Positions 1 to 6,025 of a DNA stretch of 8,306 nt are shown here, piece after piece. How positions within the stretch are numbered: position 1 is the first letter of the stretch; each line of letters opens with the position of its first letter. The DNA comes from Flavobacteriales bacterium. Its GTDB lineage: Bacteria; Bacteroidota; Bacteroidia; DT-38. The position numbers and the translations under genes are program-made. A model generated the notes under the pieces. It did not search any database and had not been told where the DNA came from. It saw only the letters and a list, made by a program, of their open reading frames with translations. The stretch spans positions 1 to 8,306 of the forward strand of contig JABSPR010000361.1 in NCBI GenBank assembly GCA_013214975.1, given 5' to 3'.

Positions 1-1038
1 ATTTCAAAGGCCGAAAAAGTAGTTAGGAAGTTTGCTGAAAAAACGGGAATAGCTGTTGCGTCAACATTACACGGCTTATCTTCTTTCCCAACGGATCATG
101 AATTACATGTAGGATTACTAGGAATGCATGGTAATTATGGTCCTAATTTTTTAAGTGATGAAGCTGATGTTGTGTTGGCTGTGGGAATGCGATTTGATGA
201 TAGAGTAACTGGTGATGTTTCTAAATTCTTACCTAACGCTAAGATTATTCATATTGAGATAGATCCAGCAGAAGTTGGTAAAATCATAAAACCAGAAGTA
301 ATAATTCTTAGTGATGCTAAAAGAGCTATGACTAAATTGTTGGCAGCAGTTAAGGAACGTAATCATACTAAATGGCATCAGAAATTTGCCGATTGTTACG
401 AGAAAGAGTTTAAACAAGTAATAAGTAAAGAAACACATCCAAAGAAAGGCCAGATTAAAATGGCTGAAGTTATTCGTAGAATTAGCGAACAAACCAACGG
501 TAATGCTGTAATTGTTCCTGATGTGGGTCAACACCAAATGATGGCGGCCAGATATTATAAGTTCAAAAGAACAGATAGTTTTGTTTCGTCTGGCGGATTG
601 GGTACGATGGGGTTTTCATTACCTGCTGCTTTTGGGGCAAAAATAGGAGCTCCTAATAGAACAGTGGTTTCTATTTCTGGAGATGGAGGTTTTCAAATGA
701 ATATCCAAGAGCTTGGTACAATTGCTCAAGAGAAGGCAGATGTTAAGATTGTTATTCTAAATAATAGCTTCTTGGGAATGGTTAGGCAGTGGCAAGGAAT
801 GTTCTTTGAGAACAGATATTCTTTTGTTGATTTAGTAAACCCTGAATTTACTATCATAAGTAAGGGATACGGAATACCTGCACAAAAAGTAACTAAGAGG
901 GAAGATTTAGATGACGCCTTAAAAGCTATGTTTAAGCACAAAGGAGCTTATATGTTAGAGATTATGGTTGAAAAGGAAGAAGATGTATTTCCAATGATCC
1001 CAACTGGTGCGGCTGTACACGATATTAGACTTAAATAG
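1..1038 (+). CDS. ilvB: Acetolactate synthase large subunit, 5' truncated by window edge
   Basis: This is the catalytic subunit of acetohydroxyacid synthase, a cytoplasmic ThDP- and FAD-dependent enzyme. It condenses pyruvate with pyruvate (valine/leucine) or with 2-oxobutanoate (isoleucine). The frame is open from base 1 to a TAG stop, giving 345 residues; the family is about 565-590 long, so roughly 220-240 N-terminal residues, including the pyrimidine-binding domain with the catalytic Glu, lie outside the window. What remains is the central domain (the stretch with GMHGNYGPNF and GMRFDDRVTGD) and the whole C-terminal ThDP domain. The ThDP/Mg motif is clear: GDGG at fragment residues 227-230, 24 residues between GDG and the NN at 254-255, followed by the MVRQWQ segment typical of AHAS. 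The ATG at base 124 is internal, not the start. ilvN follows after 20 bp, so the two are surely co-transcribed. Confidence 0.97.
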   Translation: MSKAEKVVRKFAEKTGIAVASTLHGLSSFPTDHELHVGLLGMHGNYGPNFLSDEADVVLAVGMRFDDRVTGDVSKFLPNAKIIHIEIDPAEVGKIIKPEVIILSDAKRAMTKLLAAVKERNHTKWHQKFADCYEKEFKQVISKETHPKKGQIKMAEVIRRISEQTNGNAVIVPDVGQHQMMAARYYKFKRTDSFVSSGGLGTMGFSLPAAFGAKIGAPNRTVVSISGDGGFQMNIQELGTIAQEKADVKIVILNNSFLGMVRQWQGMFFENRYSFVDLVNPEFTIISKGYGIPAQKVTKREDLDDALKAMFKHKGAYMLEIMVEKEEDVFPMIPTGAAVHDIRLK

Positions 1039-1058
1039 TAAGAGAAAGATTTGTTAGT

Positions 1059-1586
1059 ATGAACGAGAAGAAGAAATACACGATATCGGCCTTTGTACAA
1101 AATTCCGCTGGAATTTTGAACCGGATTACGATTGTTTTTACGCGAAGAAAAATCAACATTGAAAGTCTTACTGTTTCTGAAACAGAAAGAAAAGGTATTT
1201 CTAGATTTACTGTTGTTGTTACTTGTACAGAAGTAATGGTTAATAGATTGCAGCAACAAATAAATAAGATAATAGAAGTTTATAAGGTATTTATTAGTGA
1301 GGATAAGGACATTATTTTTAATGAAATAGCCTTCTTTAAAATGCAAGTAAAAAATAAAGCTGCGAATACGAATTTGCAGAAAATTTCGGATGGTAATAGT
1401 GCAAAAGTTGTACACGCTACCTCTAAATTTATGGTGATAGAAAAAACAGGAAGCAAGGAGGATATCACCTCTTTGTTTTATATTTTAGAGCCCTATAATA
1501 TTCTAGAATTTATTCAGTCTGGCCGTATTGCCATTCTTAAGAATGAGGAAGGAATGAGTGACTTCCTTCCGGAAGGAGTAATTTAA
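1059..1586 (+). CDS. ilvN: Acetolactate synthase regulatory (small) subunit
   Basis: The 175-residue regulatory partner of IlvB activates the catalytic subunit and, in the family, confers feedback inhibition by valine. An N-terminal ACT domain spans about residues 6-80 (NSAGILNRI, then INIESLTVSETE). A C-terminal small-subunit domain spans about 85-162, with VIEKTG and ILEFIQSGRIAI. By alignment from memory to E. coli IlvH, the valine-site positions N11, G14 and N29 correspond to N15, G18 and N33 here, so valine sensitivity is likely retained; this is inference. The length fits Bacteroidota homologues. The ATG at 1059 is the first in-frame start that keeps the whole ACT domain and has a purine-rich stretch (aagagaaag) upstream. 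It lies 20 bp after ilvB and 17 bp before ilvC. A 14-base perfect palindrome sits in its last codons. Confidence 0.96.
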   Translation: MNEKKKYTISAFVQNSAGILNRITIVFTRRKINIESLTVSETERKGISRFTVVVTCTEVMVNRLQQQINKIIEVYKVFISEDKDIIFNEIAFFKMQVKNKAANTNLQKISDGNSAKVVHATSKFMVIEKTGSKEDITSLFYILEPYNILEFIQSGRIAILKNEEGMSDFLPEGVI

Positions 1587-1603
1587 ATTTTAAAACAACA
1601 ATA

Positions 1604-2656
1604 ATGGCAGTAATAAATTTTGGCGGAGTAGACGAAAACGTGGTAACAAGAGAAGAGTTCCCGTTAGCTAAAGCACAAGAAGTTTTAAAGGAAGAAACAG
1701 TAGCTGTAATTGGTTATGGTGTTCAAGGTCCTGGACAAGCGCTAAACCAAAAAGACAACGGAATTAACGTAATAGTTGGTCAAAGAAAAAATTCAAAATC
1801 TTGGGATAAAGCTGTTGCAGATGGCTTTGTTGAAGGTGAAAATTTATTCGAAATTGAAGAAGCAGTAAAAAAAGGAACAATCATTTGTTACTTGCTTTCT
1901 GATGCAGCTCAAATTGCACTATGGCCTACTGTTAAAGAAAACTTGAGTCCTGGAGACGCATTGTATTTCTCTCATGGATTTGGAATCACTTATAAGGAAA
2001 GAACAGGAATTATTCCTCCAGCTGATGTAGATGTGATTTTAGTTGCTCCTAAAGGTTCAGGAACTAGCTTAAGAAGATTGTTCGTTGCTGGTAAAGGTTT
2101 GAATTCTAGTTATGCAATCTTTCAAGATGCTACAGGTAAAGCAGAAGACAGAGTTAAAGCAATGGGTATCGCAGTAGGTTCAGGTTATTTATTCCAAACT
2201 GATTTTAAGAAAGAAGTATTTTCTGACTTAACAGGAGAGAGAGGAACATTAATGGGAGCTATACAAGGTATATTCCAAGCACAGTACGAAGTATTAAGAT
2301 CAAGAGGTCATTCTCCATCAGAAGCGTTTAACGAAACTGTTGAAGAAGCGACTCAATCTTTATATCCTTTAGTTGCAGAAAATGGAATGGATTGGATGTA
2401 CGCTAACTGTTCTACAACAGCACAAAGAGGTGCTTTGGATTGGAAAGATAAATTCCATGATGCTGTTAAGCCAGTATTCGAAGAATTGTACGATAATGTT
2501 GCTTCTGGAGAAGAAGCTCAAATCTCTATCGATACAAACGGTAAAGAAGATTACCGAGTTGGCTTGGAAGCAGAATTAAAAGAATTATATGATTCTGAAA
2601 TGTGGACTACAGGTAGAACTGTTAGATCACTTCGTCCAGAGAACAAGGAAAAATAG
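1604..2656 (+). CDS. ilvC: Ketol-acid reductoisomerase, compact fungal/Bacteroides-like form
   Basis: This 350-residue enzyme catalyses Mg-dependent isomerisation and NAD(P)H reduction of acetolactate and acetohydroxybutyrate, the second common step of valine and isoleucine synthesis. The dinucleotide-binding loop is GYGVQG (37-42). The cofactor-specificity loop around R61-S66 (RKNSKS) carries basic and hydroxyl residues suited to NADPH. Likely catalytic residues are H124 in SHGFG, K150 in APKGSG, D208 and E212 in SDLTGERG, E244 and E248 in NETVEE, and S270 in CST; the D208-to-E244 spacing of 36 matches short class I enzymes. The wording EAFNETVEEATQSLYPL and the ending RSLRPEN closely resemble yeast Ilv5 and Bacteroides IlvC, and differ from the roughly 490-residue E. 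coli type. The start follows an A/T-rich leader (ttttaaaacaacaata) with no usable Shine-Dalgarno site. A terminator lies just downstream. Confidence 0.97.
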   Translation: MAVINFGGVDENVVTREEFPLAKAQEVLKEETVAVIGYGVQGPGQALNQKDNGINVIVGQRKNSKSWDKAVADGFVEGENLFEIEEAVKKGTIICYLLSDAAQIALWPTVKENLSPGDALYFSHGFGITYKERTGIIPPADVDVILVAPKGSGTSLRRLFVAGKGLNSSYAIFQDATGKAEDRVKAMGIAVGSGYLFQTDFKKEVFSDLTGERGTLMGAIQGIFQAQYEVLRSRGHSPSEAFNETVEEATQSLYPLVAENGMDWMYANCSTTAQRGALDWKDKFHDAVKPVFEELYDNVASGEEAQISIDTNGKEDYRVGLEAELKELYDSEMWTTGRTVRSLRPENKEK

Positions 2657-2657
2657 T

Positions 2658-2675
2658 AAGAAGCTAAAACTTCTT
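2658..2675 (+). other. Small hairpin between ilvC stop and terminator
   Basis: A 6-bp perfect inverted repeat, AAGAAG (2658-2663) and CTTCTT (2670-2675), encloses a 6-nt loop (ctaaaa). It starts one base after the ilvC stop codon and ends one base before the terminator stem. A/T-rich and weak on its own, it might stack with the terminator or stabilise the mRNA 3' end. No function can be assigned. Confidence 0.35.
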
Positions 2676-2676
2676 G

Positions 2677-2713
2677 AAAAGGAGATCGCTTATTTAAGTG
2701 ATCTCCTTTTTTT
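2677..2713 (+). terminator. Intrinsic terminator after ilvC
   Basis: The left arm aaaaggagatcgct (2677-2690) pairs with the right arm agtgatctcctttt (2697-2710) over 14 positions with one G-U pair, around a 6-nt loop (tattta). The right arm runs into a seven-T tract (2707-2713). This is a textbook Rho-independent terminator for the ilvB-ilvN-ilvC transcript. The complementary strand has an A-run before and a T-run after the stem as well, but no gene reads into it from the right. Confidence 0.9.
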
Positions 2714-2748
2714 ATATTCGTATTTCAGATTTCCTCTAAGAAAACAAG

Positions 2749-4002
2749 ATGATGAGTAAAATGATCGATATCCAAGATATCCTTAATGCAGATAAGCAAT
2801 TAAAAGGTGTTGTATTACATACGCCTCTTGCAAAAAACGATAATCTCTCGGCTGCATACGGTAGTAACGTTTATTTGAAAAGAGAAGATGTTCAACATGT
2901 TCGTTCTTATAAATTAAGAGGAGCTTACAATTTGATGAGTACTGCTACTCAGGAAGAATTAGATAAAGGAATCGTTTGTGCAAGTGCTGGTAATCATTCG
3001 CAAGGAGTTGCCTGGTCGTGTAGTAGAATGGGAGTGAAGGGGAAGATTTATATGCCTTCAACTACACCAGATCAAAAAGTAAAGCAGGCTAAAATGTTTG
3101 GTAAAGATATGGTAGAGGTAATTCTTGATGGAGATACTTTTGATGATGCTTATGCAGCTGCGATTAAAGACGCTAAGGAGAGTGGGAAATTGTTTATTCA
3201 TCCTTTCAATGACCTGAAAGTAATTCAAGGACAAGGAACAGTTGGAGTTGAAATCCTGAATGATATTCAAGAAGAAATTGATTATTTATTCGTGCCTATT
3301 GGTGGAGGAGGATTAGCCAGTGGAGTTGGGTCTTACTTTAAGAAAATAAGTCCTAAAACAAAGATTATAGGTGTAGAGCCGTTGGGTGCCCCAGCTATGA
3401 AGGAATCTTTGGAGCAAGGAAAATTAGTTGTGTTAGATAAAATCGACAAGTTTGTTGATGGGGCTGCGGTCCAGTCTGTAGGAGATATAACGTTTGAGAT
3501 ATGCAAAGAGGTAATTGATGAGATGACATTAGTTCCGGAAGGTAGAATTTGTACTAATATCCTCAAATTATACAATGAAGATGCTATAGTAGTGGAACCG
3601 GCAGGTGCTTTAACTATATCTGCATTAGAAGATTATAAAGAAGAAATAAAAGGTAAGAATGTGGTGTGTATTGTTAGTGGAAGCAATAATGATATTACCA
3701 GAATGCAGGAGATTAAAGAGAAATCGTTGATTTATGAAGGATTGATGCATTACTTTATTCTTCGTTTTCCCCAAAGGGCAGGAGCCTTAAGAGAGTTTTT
3801 GGATGAAGTTCTTGGTCCAAATGATGATATTACTCGTTTCGAGTACATGAAGAAAAATGAACGAGAAAACGGACCTGCATTTATTGGTGTAGAACTTACT
3901 GATAGTAGAGATTTTGAGCCATTACTCGCCAGGATGAAGTCTCATAATATGGATTATACATATGTAAATAAGGATGAAAACTTGTTCGGGTACTTTATGT
4001 AG
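2749..4002 (+). CDS. ilvA: Threonine dehydratase (threonine ammonia-lyase), with C-terminal regulatory domain
   Basis: This PLP enzyme deaminates threonine to 2-oxobutanoate, the entry step of isoleucine synthesis. At 417 residues it matches the single-regulatory-domain biosynthetic type (Bacillus-like, about 420) rather than the roughly 510-residue E. coli form. The PLP lysine is K55 in SYKLRGA, GNHSQGVA is the substrate loop, and the phosphate-binding glycine loop is GGGGLASG (185-192). From about residue 329 a single ACT-like domain runs to the end (HYFILRFPQRAGAL through NLFGYFM), the usual site of isoleucine feedback. Starts at 2749, 2752 and 2761 are all possible; the first is used here because no Shine-Dalgarno site decides between them. 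The gene begins 35 bp past the ilvC terminator. A near-match to the Bacteroidota -7 box, TATATTCG (2713-2720), could give it its own promoter, but this is weak. It ends 17 bp from the convergent gene. Confidence 0.96.
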   Translation: MMSKMIDIQDILNADKQLKGVVLHTPLAKNDNLSAAYGSNVYLKREDVQHVRSYKLRGAYNLMSTATQEELDKGIVCASAGNHSQGVAWSCSRMGVKGKIYMPSTTPDQKVKQAKMFGKDMVEVILDGDTFDDAYAAAIKDAKESGKLFIHPFNDLKVIQGQGTVGVEILNDIQEEIDYLFVPIGGGGLASGVGSYFKKISPKTKIIGVEPLGAPAMKESLEQGKLVVLDKIDKFVDGAAVQSVGDITFEICKEVIDEMTLVPEGRICTNILKLYNEDAIVVEPAGALTISALEDYKEEIKGKNVVCIVSGSNNDITRMQEIKEKSLIYEGLMHYFILRFPQRAGALREFLDEVLGPNDDITRFEYMKKNERENGPAFIGVELTDSRDFEPLLARMKSHNMDYTYVNKDENLFGYFM

Positions 4003-4019
4003 AATTAAGGTGCTTAGCC

Positions 4020-5807
4020 TTATTCAATAATTAACTTTTTGCTACTCGCTTTGTTTCCAATAGTCAACGTATATATATATAATCCAGAGGAGAAGTCTCT
4101 CGTGTTTAATTCTTTTTCATAATAGCCTCTCTCGAGTTCTTTATTTATGATACTTCTAATCAATTTACCGGAAGAATCATGGATTTGTAAGTTGACATTG
4201 CTTTTCTCAGCTACTGTAAATTGAAAAAGTGTAAAGTATGAAGCGGGGTTTGGGTAGTTGAATAAGAGGAAATCATCGGGAGAAACAATGTTTTCCATTG
4301 CATTGAAGCATACGCTGTCACACCAATCTGTTCTGAAAGACCGGTATGAATTGTTTCCTTCCCCTGGATTCATTGTTAGCTCGAAAACAATAGTTCCATC
4401 CTGTTTTGTTTCAGTAATATTAGTGCTGAATTTCTCAGCCTGTCCCCAGTTAACAAAAGTGTTGCCATTTTCAAGGCGCTGGCAACTGCCGTAAATATTA
4501 GCATCTATAACAGTACTATTCGATTTTTCCCAAACTATTGTTGCAGTTTTATAATCTTCGTCTAATTTATATTCGATAGCTCTTGGGCTAATACTCGTGT
4601 GATTTGTGTTGTCAAACAAAGTAATATTCCCATTGTTAATTCTTCGAATATCATGTTGACTACAAAACATAATAGAGTCGTTGGGAAATGTGAATTCGTT
4701 ATTGGTCCCACCAAGTCTCCATATAATGTCGCCACTAACAGAACTTATTTTAGTAATCTCATCCATTTTTCTACTGGAAATAAGAATATCTCCATCAGAA
4801 TCAAGTTCTACGGCATTACAATGAACATAGGAGATTTGATATGCACTTGTTAGGTCAGCGTGTTTCGTATCTGTAATATTAAAGTGATCCCATGAGCGCC
4901 ATTGGAATATTACACTCTTTGTTGTCTTATCTATTATTTGGATAATAGAACCAATAACTGTAACATTAGGTTGGCCTTCTGGTACAACGGATGTCATATC
5001 GATTACTTGAGGGTCCCATGCAATCATCAAAGCGTTCCCATTGGGAAGAATTTGTAAGTCATGAAAATCAGTGATATAGCCATTGCCAGTTGCAAAGGAG
5101 TCCACTTTATTGAAATAAGGATCCAGTAGATAAAACTTTCCTTCTCCAACTTCTTCATAATAAGATAGCAATCCGTTTTTCTGTACTTTGAAGTCGAATG
5201 TCCGATTGTCAAGTTCTTTGAAAAAAATCATTGCCCCCACATTATCTGTAATTAGCAATGTTCTTGGCGCTCCCATTACATTGCCATTCATGAAAATAAA
5301 TCCATCACCGGTTGGTTCAAATTCCGTTGAAACAATGGTTGGGTAGTTTTCCGATAACGTTTTGGATGAAATTGCCATGGAGTCAATGACTGGGTGATCA
5401 TGATTAAGAACTTTTTTAATGTTTAGTTGTGTTGGGCTAGCCTTAAAGGAATATGATATCGGAATATCGAGATTAAGTCCAGAATTGATCTGAAGTGTTA
5501 TCTCTTCGTCGAGTTTGAAATCACTTTTGGGTTCTAGAACAATTGTCTTAAAGTCGTTATGGTAAAAGATGTCATAATCGTAATTGCTAGATTCTCCTTC
5601 AATAATAAAAGTATTATCTGTAATTAGAGAAGTGTTAATAGTGTTTTTGAAGGTTATTATAATGTTTGTTGAAGGTGAGTTTAAAATAGAATTAGCAACA
5701 GGGGATTGGTAGATTATTTCATTAGACTCATTCTTGGATTGAACTGCACTGCACAGACAAATAGAAACGAGATTAATAAAGATTATAAAATAAAGATTAG
5801 TTGTCAT
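4020..5807 (-). CDS. Secreted arylsulfotransferase-like protein with T9SS C-terminal sorting domain
   Basis: A 595-residue exported protein. Residues 1-20 form a hydrophobic signal peptide (FIIFINLVSICL), unusual in having no Lys or Arg before the core. Residues about 34-120 look like an SbsA-type Ig-like domain (SPVANSILNSPSTNIIITF). Residues about 160-490 resemble the arylsulfate sulfotransferase beta-propeller (Arylsulfotran_2 type): DFHDLQILPNGN, YVHCNAVELDSDGDILISSR, GDIIWRLGG, QHDIRRINNGNITLFDN. H249, H329, R346 and H385 sit where the E. coli ASST active site has H252, H356, R374 and H436 (the sulphohistidine); this comes from motif order, not an alignment. Residues about 511-595 are a type A T9SS tail (NYPNP, IHDSSGKLI, SSGLYIYTL, KKLIIE), so the protein is probably released or anchored at the cell surface. 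In-frame TAG two codons upstream fixes this as the first ATG. The substrate is unknown, and propeller proteins of this family may lack sulfotransferase activity. Confidence 0.85.
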   Translation of the reverse strand: MTTNLYFIIFINLVSICLCSAVQSKNESNEIIYQSPVANSILNSPSTNIIITFKNTINTSLITDNTFIIEGESSNYDYDIFYHNDFKTIVLEPKSDFKLDEEITLQINSGLNLDIPISYSFKASPTQLNIKKVLNHDHPVIDSMAISSKTLSENYPTIVSTEFEPTGDGFIFMNGNVMGAPRTLLITDNVGAMIFFKELDNRTFDFKVQKNGLLSYYEEVGEGKFYLLDPYFNKVDSFATGNGYITDFHDLQILPNGNALMIAWDPQVIDMTSVVPEGQPNVTVIGSIIQIIDKTTKSVIFQWRSWDHFNITDTKHADLTSAYQISYVHCNAVELDSDGDILISSRKMDEITKISSVSGDIIWRLGGTNNEFTFPNDSIMFCSQHDIRRINNGNITLFDNTNHTSISPRAIEYKLDEDYKTATIVWEKSNSTVIDANIYGSCQRLENGNTFVNWGQAEKFSTNITETKQDGTIVFELTMNPGEGNNSYRSFRTDWCDSVCFNAMENIVSPDDFLLFNYPNPASYFTLFQFTVAEKSNVNLQIHDSSGKLIRSIINKELERGYYEKELNTRDFSSGLYIYTLTIGNKASSKKLIIE

Positions 5808-5858
5808 TAACTAAAGGCTTGTAAAAGACTGTTGGTATTCCTAATAAAGAAAGTTATT

Positions 5859-5866
5859 CAAATTTA
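5859..5866 (-). promoter_or_regulatory. Putative -7 box for the ASST-like gene
   Basis: On the - strand these bases read TAAATTTG, an exact match to the Bacteroidota primary-sigma -7 consensus TAnnTTTG. A transcript would begin near 5852, leaving a leader of about 45 nt before the ATG. No TTTG -33 element is visible at the expected distance; the upstream - strand sequence is A-rich (ggaaaaatgaaaaag). The call rests on the -7 match and its placement alone. Confidence 0.35.
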
Positions 5867-5978
5867 AAGAAATACTTTTTCATTTTTCCGAAGCTCGATA
5901 ATCTAGGACACCAGTGAAGTAGCAGATTAATAATTGATAAAAAAACAGGAAAAAAGTAAAACAATTGTTAGGTATGAT

Positions 5979-5986
5979 TAAATTTG
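5979..5986 (+). promoter_or_regulatory. Putative -7 box for thrA
   Basis: The + strand reads TAAATTTG, an exact match to the Bacteroidota -7 consensus TAnnTTTG. Transcription would begin near 5993 and give a leader of about 33 nt before the thrA ATG. A TTG occurs at 5965-5967, but the 11-bp gap is too short for a -33 element, and nothing better is seen further upstream. Placement is good; the missing -33 box keeps confidence low. Confidence 0.4.
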
Positions 5987-6025
5987 CCGCTCCTAAAATA
6001 AAGTGCAAAATATAGTAGTCTGATT

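Larger units (their letters stand above)
5808..6025. other. Divergent intergenic region between the ASST-like gene and thrA
   Basis: This 218-bp A/T-rich stretch has no credible gene. It must hold the promoters for both flanking, outward-facing genes. It contains one TAAATTTG box on each strand, each pointing at its nearest gene (listed separately). No riboswitch fold, terminator-like hairpin with T-tract, or threonine/isoleucine-rich leader peptide could be recognised. A 6-bp inverted repeat, TAATCT (5899-5904) and AGATTA (5924-5929), lies between the two boxes and is too short to call an operator. Confidence 0.7.

Noticed and set aside
948..1415. Long antisense open frame (155 codons) across the ilvB/ilvN junction
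   Set aside because: It mirrors two clear genes, its translation is low-complexity (Phe/Asn/Ser/Tyr rich) and resembles no family.
1573..1578. AAGGAG resembling a Shine-Dalgarno site before ilvC
   Set aside because: It is 25 bases from the ilvC ATG, far too distant, lies within ilvN codons and is part of a palindrome.
2373..2579. + strand open frame in a second reading frame inside ilvC
   Set aside because: It overlaps conserved catalytic residues of ilvC in another frame and encodes nothing recognisable.
4006..4022. Possible bidirectional terminator between ilvA and the convergent gene (TAAGG, 7-nt loop, CCTTA)
   Set aside because: Only a 5-bp stem and no T-tract on either strand; too weak to call, although termination is expected here.
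4069..4082. TA dinucleotide run (tatatatatataa)
   Set aside because: It is coding sequence for the Tyr-Ile-Tyr part of the T9SS tail motif, not an independent repeat.
4258..4853. + strand open frames opposite the arylsulfotransferase-like gene
   Set aside because: The - strand frame has coherent domains over its whole length; these + strand frames are short and match nothing.
5899..5929. Inverted repeat TAATCT / AGATTA with 19 bases between arms as an operator
   Set aside because: Six-base A/T-rich arms arise easily by chance in such sequence and no regulator consensus fits.
5974..6015. A 13-codon open frame (MIKFAAPKIKCKI) just before thrA, a possible leader peptide
   Set aside because: It has three Ile but no Thr, overlaps the likely -7 box so it would start upstream of the predicted transcript start, and no terminator/antiterminator hairpins follow it.
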